Source: a virus. Taken from it: DNA of 22,570 bases. Shown here piece after piece: positions 6,941 to 14,191 of this stretch. Positions within the stretch are counted from its first letter, which is position 1, and every line of letters begins with the position of its first letter. The notes under the pieces are model-generated. The model saw only the letters and a list, made by a program, of their open reading frames with translations, had not been told where the DNA came from and searched no databases. The position numbers and the translations under genes are program-made. The DNA lies in IMG/VR virus record IMGVR_UViG_3300010371_001388, positions 1 to 22,570 of that record; one strand, given 5' to 3'.

Positions 6941-9061
6941 ATGGACCAACTCAAACTATATTTAAATGACCAACTGGCTGATCTCAGCGACGATAGCCCT
7001 ATTGCGCTTACGTTTCAGATCAATAACCTGGCAGAAGTGCAAAATCAGCAGGGCAATACCTCGAATCAATTTAAAATTCCTCTGACGCAGCGCAATCGGC
7101 AAATTTTAGGTTTTCCCGACGATGTACCTTTTACCACTAACCTGCCATATCAAAAATACCAGGCAAAGCTTGTTCAGGATGGGCTGGAGATCATTCCTTA
7201 TGGCGTTGCCCAAATAAATGGGATTGATCAGGATACGGCGAATATTACCATCCTGTCTGGGAACGTAGATTTTTTTGACGCCATCGGGGGCAAATTGTAC
7301 GATATGGGCGACAGCACAAGTCCGTGGAGCAACTATGGGCAAAATTTGGTTTGGAAGCCGTATGACCATGTTTGGAATTTGGATAATGTCGCCAATGCTC
7401 AAAACAAAACCGATGGCTGGATTTGGCCTGTTGTCGACTACGGCGCGATTGATCCGACTGATTTTAACACCGCCATCGATGTAAGGTATCAGCGCCCTGG
7501 TTTCTTTATTAAAACCGCAATCGAATTGCTCCTGAAATCATCCGGCTACAAAGCAACAGGATCGTTATTGGCTGATCCGCTTTATCCGTTAATGATTGCC
7601 CAGTTTTCAAACGGAAGTTTCGAACATGGTACGGATTATCAAAACAAAGTCGATAACCGGGGATTGAATGTTAGCAATACAGGACAAACTACTTTAAATC
7701 ATCCGAGCGTTTTAAAGCCGGCAGCCCCGCTGATGTGGAACACGATTAATTCGGATCAGTCCAACCAGTTTTCCGGCAACACGCTCTTTACGGCGAATGA
7801 TATTAACAGCGTCAGCATTACAGTTACTTTTCCGCATGTATTTTTACATGGCCGTGTAACGCCGCAGCAAAACTCAAGTAAACTGTCGACTTATATTTAT
7901 TACCGCGACCCAAATTACCCGGCCACACCCGATGCTATATTGGCTCAATATGATTTTTCATTCGATGGTCATGGAGAAAAAAAAGCGGGCAATCCCTCAG
8001 GATCCGATCTCAATGGCTGGACCCGCATCAGCGGCGATGGGGGCAGCATTGTGGGAGGTATCGATATTTTTAATACAACTATTTCAACGCAAACTACTTT
8101 GCCAAAAAATGGAGGCCTTTATACCGGTTATGTTTGGCATGGCCTGACGCCATGTTACGCAGTTATCTATCCGGGAGCCACATTTGTTATAAAAAGCCAG
8201 AACCAAACCATCCAATTTACGCAAACGGTACAATGCGAACGTATTTTCCCTGATATTTCACAAAAGGATTTACTCAAAGATACTTTGCAGCGCTTTGGTA
8301 TTATTTGTCAAACCGATAACGCCAGCAAAACTATATCGTTTAACTCGTTTAAGGATATTGTAAATAACATACCCGTTGCCCGGGATTGGAGCAACAAATG
8401 CCTTAACCAGGGCAAGCAGGTTGCTTTTCAGCTTGGTAATTACGCCCAGGTAAATTATATGAAATACCAGGACGATAGCGCCATTTTACCGGCAAAGTTT
8501 GGCTGGTCGCAAATTAATATCGCCGATCAAACGTTAGCGCCGAACACCGATTTGTTTACAAGCCCTTTTTCAGCGACCTTGAACCGTCCATACGATGGAG
8601 GGACGATCGCACAGATTTTAATGATCGACAACACTTCCTCCGCCGGTAATTTTAGCATTGGCGTTTCCCCCCGTATTTTGATCGATCAGAAACTAAATAT
8701 CGCTGCGTTGGGTAAAACAATAACTTTTACTGATGGCAACGGCAACAATCGGGTTGTAAATGATGTGATTAGTACGCCGTATTTTTATAAGCCGGATGCG
8801 CCGGAACCGCAGGCCGGTTACGGCCGCGCAAGCTTGCTTTTTGACGACCTGCGAAAAAAATACTATACCGAATTAGAAAAAATTCTTTGGCAAACAAAAA
8901 AGATCGTAAGGTATATTATGTTAACGCCGCGCGATATACTTGAGCTCGATCTCCTTATTCCCGTTTATATTCGCCAGGACAGTGCTTATTATTATATAAA
9001 TAAGACCGATGCCTGGCGAAAAGGACAACCTACAAAGGTTGAGTTGATTAAACTTGGTTAA
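6941..9061 (+). CDS. Phage baseplate hub / tail-associated protein
   Basis: A 706-residue virion protein. The N-terminus is characteristic: a beta-rich MDQLKLYLNDQLADL, then IALTFQINNLAEVQNQQGNTS and FKIPLTQRNRQILGF, a pattern I recall from Bacteroidota prophage tail genes. Further on are RPGFFIKTAIELLLKSSGYKA near residues 184-204, DISQKDLLKDTLQRFGIICQT near 438-458 and a C-terminal YIMLTPRDILELDLLIPVYI. Size and the 'tail-hub' style segment around DLLKDTLQRF...IIC suggest a gp27-like hub or distal tail protein, but this is inference. It follows the divergent lipoprotein promoter region and precedes the secreted cargo gene and the tape measure gene. Host-cell attachment and tube closure are the likely roles. 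Confidence 0.6.
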   Translation: MDQLKLYLNDQLADLSDDSPIALTFQINNLAEVQNQQGNTSNQFKIPLTQRNRQILGFPDDVPFTTNLPYQKYQAKLVQDGLEIIPYGVAQINGIDQDTANITILSGNVDFFDAIGGKLYDMGDSTSPWSNYGQNLVWKPYDHVWNLDNVANAQNKTDGWIWPVVDYGAIDPTDFNTAIDVRYQRPGFFIKTAIELLLKSSGYKATGSLLADPLYPLMIAQFSNGSFEHGTDYQNKVDNRGLNVSNTGQTTLNHPSVLKPAAPLMWNTINSDQSNQFSGNTLFTANDINSVSITVTFPHVFLHGRVTPQQNSSKLSTYIYYRDPNYPATPDAILAQYDFSFDGHGEKKAGNPSGSDLNGWTRISGDGGSIVGGIDIFNTTISTQTTLPKNGGLYTGYVWHGLTPCYAVIYPGATFVIKSQNQTIQFTQTVQCERIFPDISQKDLLKDTLQRFGIICQTDNASKTISFNSFKDIVNNIPVARDWSNKCLNQGKQVAFQLGNYAQVNYMKYQDDSAILPAKFGWSQINIADQTLAPNTDLFTSPFSATLNRPYDGGTIAQILMIDNTSSAGNFSIGVSPRILIDQKLNIAALGKTITFTDGNGNNRVVNDVISTPYFYKPDAPEPQAGYGRASLLFDDLRKKYYTELEKILWQTKKIVRYIMLTPRDILELDLLIPVYIRQDSAYYYINKTDAWRKGQPTKVELIKLG

Positions 9062-9088
9062 TGATAAAATTAAAATGTACGATAATAC

Positions 9089-9119
9089 TTGTTTTTTATA
9101 AATCAGATTTTTAAATTTA
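9089..9119 (+). promoter_or_regulatory. Possible promoter of the secreted cargo gene
   Basis: TTG at 9089-9091, a 20-base spacer, then TAAATTTA at 9112-9119, which differs from TAnnTTTG only in its last base. The start codon follows 35 bases later. The spacing is right but the -7 box is imperfect. Confidence 0.35.
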
Positions 9120-9154
9120 CCAAAAACATTAGCAAATCATTAAATCATTTAACA

Positions 9155-9736
9155 ATGAAAAGAACCTTACTTATCACACTATTGTTCATCCCTTTTTTGG
9201 GAATATCGCAGACAACAAAACCAATTGATGGATTTTTGGGAATCAAATTTGGATCTGGCAGGGCATCTGTTATAGCCTCAATGGAAGCAAAAGGCAGTGT
9301 CCTTACCAGTAAAAACACTAGCGATCCGCTTATTTTTACTAATGTTAAACTAGGTCATCGGGCGGCAAAATGGCTCTATGTTTACTTCGTTGATGATAAA
9401 GCTTATGAAGGCACAATTATATTCCAGGCTGAAAACGAACCCGAAAGTTTAGATTACTATAATGCTCTTGTTAAAGATGTGACCGATGTTTATGGTCCTG
9501 GAACGAGAGGCAACAATCTTAAATCACCCTACCAATATGGCGATGGCAGGGAGGCAACGGCAATTTCGGGGGGCTATGGAGCTATTTTTGATACTTGGAA
9601 GGATGGCAAAAATAGTTTACAAGCTATAATTCGTAGTTTAAATGATGAAGTATACTCGCAATTGTTATACATCGATAGCGACCTAAACGCGCAAGCTGAA
9701 GCAAAGCAAAAAGCTAAAGAAAAATCAGATTTTTAA
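9155..9736 (+). CDS. Secreted/periplasmic protein of unknown function (cargo gene)
   Basis: A 193-residue protein with a clear signal peptide: MKRTLLITLLFIPFLGISQ, probably cut after SQ, with no lipobox cysteine. The start at 9155 is chosen for that signal; an upstream in-frame TTG (9089) would add 22 unlikely residues. The mature part has a GFLGIKFGSGRASVIASMEAK motif, mixed strands and helices (KWLYVYFVDDKAYEGTIIFQ), a Gly-rich YGDGREATAISGGYGAIFD stretch and a Lys/Ala-rich tail QAEAKQKAKEKSDF. The GxxxG-xxxA-V-xxxM start resembles small periplasmic proteins common in Bacteroidota; function unknown. It is more AT-rich than its neighbours, has a strong terminator right behind it and a candidate promoter ahead. 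It is read in the same direction as the virion genes but looks like an inserted independent unit. Confidence 0.65.
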   Translation: MKRTLLITLLFIPFLGISQTTKPIDGFLGIKFGSGRASVIASMEAKGSVLTSKNTSDPLIFTNVKLGHRAAKWLYVYFVDDKAYEGTIIFQAENEPESLDYYNALVKDVTDVYGPGTRGNNLKSPYQYGDGREATAISGGYGAIFDTWKDGKNSLQAIIRSLNDEVYSQLLYIDSDLNAQAEAKQKAKEKSDF

Positions 9737-9742
9737 TTTTAT

Positions 9743-9766
9743 AAAAAAGCTCAATTGGGCTTTTTT
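9743..9766 (+). terminator. Rho-independent terminator
   Basis: AAAAAAGCTC, a four-base loop AATT, then GGGCTTTTTT: a 10-pair stem (one G-T pair) ending in a run of T, seven bases after the stop of the secreted protein gene. The hairpin is A/T-flanked on both sides and could also work for the other strand. It would stop transcripts before the tape measure gene, so that gene should have its own promoter or antitermination. Confidence 0.8.
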
Positions 9767-9776
9767 ATAGGTATAT

Positions 9777-9796
9777 TATATGCCAATAGGCATATA
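9777..9796. repeat. Palindrome TATATGCCAATAGGCATATA, copy 2 of 3
   Basis: Two 8-base arms around AATA, 10 bases after the terminator and about 20 bases before the tape measure start. The 23 bases 9780-9802 are identical to 12831-12853. It also forms a tiny reading frame, Met-Pro-Ile-Gly-Ile-stop. Its place between a terminator and a gene start suggests a regulatory site. Confidence 0.7.
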
Positions 9797-9815
9797 AAAC
9801 ATATTAATATTTATT

Positions 9816-12062
9816 ATGGCAGACGACATTAACAAAAAAATTACGATCGGGGTTGAACTGGAGGCGGATCAGCTTAATCAAAATATCGATAACATCAATA
9901 AGGCTATCGACAGCCTTTTATCTAAACAGCAACAGCTAAGTGCAGCGGGTCAGCAAAGTTCCGCTGGATTTGATAGTATCTCGTCAAAACTGGATGCACT
10001 ACAGAAAAAGTTACAGGATGTTACTACCCAGATAAATACAAGTTCAGCGGCATTAGGGTCCTTAAACACGTCTGCCAAGACTGCTGAAAATTCGCTGGCC
10101 TCTTTAACGGCACAGCATCAAAAAAATACAAAAGCGGCAGGCGATACTGGCTCCAAAACAAAAGAGCTGGGCGGGCAAATTGCTGCACTTAATCAGTCTT
10201 TAAACCAGCAAAAAAGTGCTGCTGACCAAGGCAGCAATGCTGTCGTAGGTTATAGTGCAGCGATTTCTAAAAGCGCTGCTGGAACACAGCAGCTACAAAA
10301 AAACATTGGCGATGCTAACGGCGTATTAAGCGCGCAGATTGGCCTTGTTAACAGCAATAAGGGAGCTTTCGACGCTCACAAGCTCACGATGGATCATCTT
10401 AAAACATCTTTTGATGAAATAAAAGACGTTTCGGGCATATTTGGTCCAAGTTTGCAGCAGGCCGCGCAGGGCTTCAATACGATGAAAAGTGGCTTATCCC
10501 TGGTTAAAGATGGGTTGAGTGGAGTTGGCGAGGCGATAAAAGCTGACGGGTTTGGATTTTTGCTGGATATATTACAACAGATTTTTGACTACTTTGTCCA
10601 TACAAAAACAGGCGCTCAGATGCTTAGGGGCGCTATATCTGCGATAGGCGTCATAGTTAACAAAGTTAAGAGCGTTGTCAGTTCATTTTTGAATGTAATG
10701 ATCAGCGCATTTTCACACCCCATTGATACATTGAAGTCTCTGGGGCGTACGATCGAACAAAATTTGATCAATAGGTTTAAAGCGTTCGGTGTAATACTCG
10801 ATGGTATCATCCACCTCGATTTCAAAAAGATGGCAAACGGCGCTGCGCAGGCGTTAACTGGGGTAACCGATGCGGTTGGTAAAGTGACTAATGCGTACAA
10901 TTCAGTTGTAAGAAGTGCAAAAGAAACGGCTGGCGACATGGCGGGCGCATTCAAAAAAGGATACGAGGATGCTGGTCAGTATGCCGATGATTTTGGGAAC
11001 AAAGTTGGTCAGTCAAACAAAAGGGCTCGTCGATCAATAAACGGATCGGCTACCAACACTGATGCCATTGGGCGTGCGGATAATACCGAACGCGACCAAC
11101 CGCTGGTAGGGGCACAAGCCGGCGTTACCACAAGTTCAACTATTTCAACGGACCAGAAGGTCGAATCAAAAGACCTGGCAGCCGAAGAAAAGGCTAGGTT
11201 AGAAACTGATAAAAAGGATAATGCCGAGGCAGATCAATCTGCTAAGATTAAAATCTCAGCGTTAAAGCAAGTGGAAGACTATGCTAAGCAGTCTGCCGGT
11301 AAAATTGCTGAGAACGCGTTGAGTACACTTACTAAAAGTATCGGGCAGCAAACCCAGGCAAAAATAGCGGCGTTGGAAAAGGACAAAGCGAACGAGCTTA
11401 GCAACAGCAGCCTTACGTCCGCCCAAAAGCTCGCCATTCAGCAAAAATATAAACAGCAGGAGGCGCAGATAAAAGCAAAGGCATTTAAAGAAGAGCAGGA
11501 AGCCTCCATAGCGCAGGCTATTATTAACGGCGCATTGGCAATAACGAAAGGCACCGCTCAAACCGGCATTTTGGCGACATTATATGTACCGACGATTATT
11601 GCCGAAACCGCTGCCCAGGTAGCGAAAATAGCGGCGCAAAAACCACCTGCTTATGCCACCGGAGGCTTGCATTATACATCAGATGGCCGGGGAGGCGTAT
11701 TGCCGGGATATAGTAAAACCGATAACACCAATGCCTTTCTCAGATCGGGTGAAGGTGTGGTGGTGTCCGAGGCCATGCAAGTGCCCTGGGCCCGCAACTT
11801 GGTAAGCGCTATAAACGTAGGTTTCGGCGGCCGCGACTTCTCTATAACGGCGCCAACGCGGGGTTACGCTGTTGGCGGTATATTCACCGATGGCGGCGAT
11901 GCAAACCGGTATTATAATCAGCCCGTGCACGACCAGAAAAACCTGGCTAACTCCATCGCTTACCAAATGATCAACAATTTTCCGCCTGTTTACGTGGATG
12001 TGAAGGATATCAACAACCAGCAAAACATATTGGCACAAACCATCAACAGGGTAAATCTCTAA
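9816..12062 (+). CDS. Tape measure protein
   Basis: A 748-residue protein that sets tail length and is ejected at infection. Residues 1-165 are polar, Gln/Ser/Ala-rich and predicted coiled coil (NQNIDNINKAIDSLLSKQQQ onward). A hydrophobic region follows around 248-300 (FLLDILQQIFDYFV, AISAIGVIVNKVKSVVSSFL), then a Lys/Ala helical stretch near 440-560. A second hydrophobic helix near 571-610 (AITKGTAQTGILATLYVPTI) leads to the ending typical of tape measures: YATGGLHYTSDGRGG, NAFLRSGEGVVVSEAMQVPW. These features together identify the class well. The 748 residues predict a siphovirus tail of moderate length by the usual 1.5 angstrom per residue rule. It lies after a terminator and a palindrome and is followed by a small gene at 12124. 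No frameshift pair lies directly upstream. Confidence 0.85.
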   Translation: MADDINKKITIGVELEADQLNQNIDNINKAIDSLLSKQQQLSAAGQQSSAGFDSISSKLDALQKKLQDVTTQINTSSAALGSLNTSAKTAENSLASLTAQHQKNTKAAGDTGSKTKELGGQIAALNQSLNQQKSAADQGSNAVVGYSAAISKSAAGTQQLQKNIGDANGVLSAQIGLVNSNKGAFDAHKLTMDHLKTSFDEIKDVSGIFGPSLQQAAQGFNTMKSGLSLVKDGLSGVGEAIKADGFGFLLDILQQIFDYFVHTKTGAQMLRGAISAIGVIVNKVKSVVSSFLNVMISAFSHPIDTLKSLGRTIEQNLINRFKAFGVILDGIIHLDFKKMANGAAQALTGVTDAVGKVTNAYNSVVRSAKETAGDMAGAFKKGYEDAGQYADDFGNKVGQSNKRARRSINGSATNTDAIGRADNTERDQPLVGAQAGVTTSSTISTDQKVESKDLAAEEKARLETDKKDNAEADQSAKIKISALKQVEDYAKQSAGKIAENALSTLTKSIGQQTQAKIAALEKDKANELSNSSLTSAQKLAIQQKYKQQEAQIKAKAFKEEQEASIAQAIINGALAITKGTAQTGILATLYVPTIIAETAAQVAKIAAQKPPAYATGGLHYTSDGRGGVLPGYSKTDNTNAFLRSGEGVVVSEAMQVPWARNLVSAINVGFGGRDFSITAPTRGYAVGGIFTDGGDANRYYNQPVHDQKNLANSIAYQMINNFPPVYVDVKDINNQQNILAQTINRVNL

Positions 12063-12077
12063 GTTCCTGGTATAAAC

Positions 12078-12100
12078 TGAGACAACACACATCTGTCTCA
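12078..12100. repeat. Inverted repeat TGAGACA-N9-TGTCTCA
   Basis: Seven-base arms at 12078-12084 and 12094-12100, between the tape measure stop and the small gene at 12124. No T run follows, so an operator is more likely than a terminator. The arms resemble a widened form of the TGACA/TGTCA half-sites in the array at 12455-12825. Confidence 0.55.
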
Positions 12101-12123
12101 CGCAAACTTAACTAACTCATATC

Positions 12124-12360
12124 ATGAATATCAAATTGGCTAATACCCTCTTTGACGAGGGAATATTTTCGTCATTGTATAAGGCCGGCTTTATCACGGT
12201 TAAAGTATTCGTTTACCGCGAGATCTATCTTTGGGTTCAGGCGCAGATTAAAACGCGTGGCATCACCAAGAATCAAGCAGTATTGGAAGCCGAAGTCAAA
12301 TTTATGAAAGACGAGCGGACCATTTGGCGAGCATTGAACAGTTTTGATGATGGACAATGA
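12124..12360 (+). CDS. Small possible DNA-binding protein
   Basis: A 78-residue protein, mostly helical by eye. Residues about 45-73 (RGITKNQAVLEAEVKFMKDE then RTIWRALNSF) look like a helix-turn-helix: a helix starting at the Thr after Gly-Ile, a turn, then a recognition helix with TIWRAL, comparable to the 'TIYRAL' pattern of many small regulators. An aromatic REIYLWVQAQIKTRG segment precedes it. This assignment is by pattern only. The gene stands between an inverted repeat upstream and the iteron and tandem-repeat hub directly downstream, which fits a protein that acts on those sites, but no direct evidence links them. Start: ATG at 12124 after an A-rich leader. Alternative: a small virion or chaperone protein after the tape measure. 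Confidence 0.6.
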   Translation: MNIKLANTLFDEGIFSSLYKAGFITVKVFVYREIYLWVQAQIKTRGITKNQAVLEAEVKFMKDERTIWRALNSFDDGQ

Positions 12361-12362
12361 AA

Positions 12363-12450
12363 CCCTTCAAGCTCTTAAGCGAGTTTATTTAAGCTCATAA
12401 CGAACTTAATTTGAGCTGCAAACGTGAATAATGTGAGCTTTATTTCGATT
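12363..12450. repeat. Four 22-base AGCT-centred iterons
   Basis: AGCT begins at 12370, 12392, 12414 and 12436, exactly 22 bases apart. The surrounding bases are also partly shared: an A/T-rich left arm such as TAATTTG or TTATTTA and a CG dinucleotide six or seven bases to the right of each AGCT. Taken as 22-mers the units are 12363-12384, 12385-12406, 12407-12428 and 12429-12450. Two helical turns per unit would put a bound protein on one face of the DNA. They start three bases after the stop of the small gene and end five bases before the tandem array. Confidence 0.7.
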
Positions 12451-12454
12451 CTAT

Positions 12455-12825
12455 AATACTGACAAAACACTGTCACCATTTGACAAAAAGATTATCCCGA
12501 CCTTTGAAATATAACGATCAGTGAAATCTTCCGCCAATCGGTGCAATCACAAACAATACTGACAAAACACTGTCACCATTTGACAAAGAGATTATCCCGA
12601 CCTTTGATTATACCAATCGGTGAAATCATCCGCTAATCGGGGCAATCACAAACAATACTGACAAAACACTGTCACCATTTGACAAAGAGATTATCCCGAC
12701 CTTTGATTATACCAATCGGCGAAATCATCCGCTAATCGGTGAAATCCCAAACAGTACTGACAAAACACTGTCACCATCTAACAAAAACATTATCCCGACC
12801 TTTGAATAAACCGATCCATAGAATT
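12455..12825. repeat. Tandem array of four ~99-base repeats
   Basis: Units begin at 12455, 12555, 12654 and 12753 (periods 100, 99, 99); the fourth decays after about 12815. Each unit opens with ACTGACAAAACACTGTCACC, giving TGACA-N6-TGTCA, and in units 1-3 a third TGACA five bases later; in unit 4 this is TAACA. Next come TTATCCCGACCTTTGA, whose GACCTTTG is one base from the TAnnTTTG box, and in units 1-3 two GTGAAATC-like boxes 20 bases apart. Units 2 and 3 are almost identical; 1 and 4 are diverged. No reading frame runs through it convincingly. Confidence 0.85.
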
Positions 12826-12830
12826 TAATT

Positions 12831-12844
12831 ATGCCAATAGGCAT
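12831..12844. repeat. Palindrome ATGCCAATAGGCAT, copy 3 of 3
   Basis: Five-base arms ATGCC/GGCAT around AATA, just after the fourth tandem repeat. The identity with the copy at 9780 extends to 23 bases (12831-12853). It lies about 110 bases before the head-module start codon and again reads Met-Pro-Ile-Gly-Ile-stop. Confidence 0.7.
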
Positions 12845-12895
12845 ATAAAACATTGCCATAACTGACCAATAATTACCATCATCTGGTACTAAATT

Positions 12896-12932
12896 AATCG
12901 GTGAAATCACATTGTTAAATCGATGAAATCAC
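12896..12932. repeat. GTGAAATC doublet ahead of the protease gene
   Basis: AATCGGTGAAATCAC at 12896-12910 and AATCGATGAAATCAC at 12918-12932, 22 bases apart, 20 bases before the protease start. The same box type occurs in the tandem array and ahead of the portal, tail fibre and last gene. Confidence 0.7.
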
Positions 12933-12951
12933 AAAATAATTTCAAATCTAA

Positions 12952-14148
12952 ATGAGCTACAAAATCTATTTATACGATACCGACACCGACTGCATAGGTT
13001 CCGGCACCTTATCATCGTCTTATATACAAGGGCAGCTCCAGGCTGCTGCCGGCCAGGATGTGGAAGTTCATATCAGTTCTGTAGGGGGCAGCGCCTTTGA
13101 CGCTATTGCCATATACGATCTGTTTAAGAAATATTCAGGCAGCGTAACCACTTATATCGATGCCCTTGCCGCCTCCGCAGCTTCGATAGTTGCAATGGGT
13201 GGTAAAACGGTGGTCATGAGTAAATATGCGTTGCTCATGATCCATAAGCCAATGGTAGGCACGGGCGGCAATGCAGATGAACTGCTAAAAGATGTGCAAA
13301 TGTTAAATATTGTCCAGTCGCGCCTTGCGCAGATATACATGGACAAAACCGGGTTGGACGGAGTTACCGTTAATAGTTTGATCAACTCCGTCACCTGGTT
13401 GTCTGCCGATCAGGCGCTTAGTCTCGGTTTTATCGACCAGGTCGATGACTACAGCGCAACGATAACAAACACCGCCCTGATTAAAAATTATGTAAGTACA
13501 GCGCCAATATTTTATCAACGGTACATTAATAAAATCTTAACCAATAAAAGCAACATGAACATCGAAAACAAAGAGCTTATCGAAAAAACCACGACGGTTT
13601 TGGATAAGATTATGAACTTCTTCAAAAAAGTAGTCAACAAGCAAACCATCACCGACAAGGGCATTTTACACCACGCCGGGGAGTTAACCGAAGGCGCCGA
13701 AGTTTACAACGACGACGACATGAGCGAACCTGCCGCCGCCGATTGCTATACCACCGCAAGCGGCAGTAAAGTTGCAGTTCAGAGCGGCAAGGTCCAAAAA
13801 ATTACACCTCCGCAGGATGCCGACCCGGCTGCGGATAGCGATGATACAGGGGAAGCTTCAAGTATCCTCAAGTCGCCAAAAAAACCGTCGGACATTCAAA
13901 ATAAGCTGCAATCTGTAAAGGCGAAATTGCACGCGCAGAATGCGTTGTTAAATGAGGCTAAGGAAGCATTGGAAGAAGCAAACATCCGTCTGAAAAAAAC
14001 ACGCGAAGAGGTAAAGAACGAAATCCATTCAAACTTTACTCCGGAAGGTTCTAAGCGCAGCAATAAAGCAAAAACCGAGGCTGCCCCTTTCTTCGCGCCG
14101 CAAACTACCCTCGCGCAAAACGCCGTCAGAAAAGCGGTTGCTAAATAA
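12952..14148 (+). CDS. ClpP-type prohead protease fused to a scaffold domain
   Basis: A 398-residue head maturation protein. Residues 1-166 are a ClpP-like (S14) protease: ISSVGGSAFDAIAIYDLF at 41-58, then DALAASAAS with nucleophile Ser75, LLMIHKP with His98 and WLSADQALSLGFID at 149-162. By alignment with ClpP the third catalytic residue would fall near Ser146-Val147, and no acid is there; phage relatives usually show an acidic ETWL at this point. Residues 200-398 are a scaffold-like tail: Asp-rich and Lys-rich spacer, a coiled coil around 302-345 (NKLQSVKAKLHAQNALLNEA) and a basic end. The protease would cleave the scaffold during capsid maturation, and the capsid gene follows 43 bases later. 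An internal ATG-started scaffold from 13555 is possible but not proven. Confidence 0.82.
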   Translation: MSYKIYLYDTDTDCIGSGTLSSSYIQGQLQAAAGQDVEVHISSVGGSAFDAIAIYDLFKKYSGSVTTYIDALAASAASIVAMGGKTVVMSKYALLMIHKPMVGTGGNADELLKDVQMLNIVQSRLAQIYMDKTGLDGVTVNSLINSVTWLSADQALSLGFIDQVDDYSATITNTALIKNYVSTAPIFYQRYINKILTNKSNMNIENKELIEKTTTVLDKIMNFFKKVVNKQTITDKGILHHAGELTEGAEVYNDDDMSEPAAADCYTTASGSKVAVQSGKVQKITPPQDADPAADSDDTGEASSILKSPKKPSDIQNKLQSVKAKLHAQNALLNEAKEALEEANIRLKKTREEVKNEIHSNFTPEGSKRSNKAKTEAAPFFAPQTTLAQNAVRKAVAK

Positions 14149-14191
14149 CACTTTCACCCAAATACACTAAAACTTTAAAACATTTAAACAA

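Larger units (their letters stand above)
12826..12951. other. End of the non-coding hub before the protease gene
   Basis: Apart from the palindrome and the GTGAAATC pair listed separately, I see nothing definite here: no TAnnTTTG promoter, no terminator, and a leader ending in an A/T-rich ATTTCAAATCTAA just before the protease ATG. The whole gene-free stretch is 12361-12951. Confidence 0.5.

Noticed and set aside
11679-12101. Minus-strand 140-codon frame opposite the tape measure end
   Set aside because: It is a shadow of a strongly supported gene; its protein shows no domain pattern.
12455-12825. CRISPR array
   Set aside because: The units are about 99 bases long and repeated nearly throughout, with no short repeat separated by unique spacers, and no cas genes are in the window.
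12725-12910. Minus-strand reading frame of 61 codons in the hub
   Set aside because: It runs through the palindrome and repeats, has no family-like pattern, and its inner Met-Pro-Ile-Gly-Ile comes from the palindrome.
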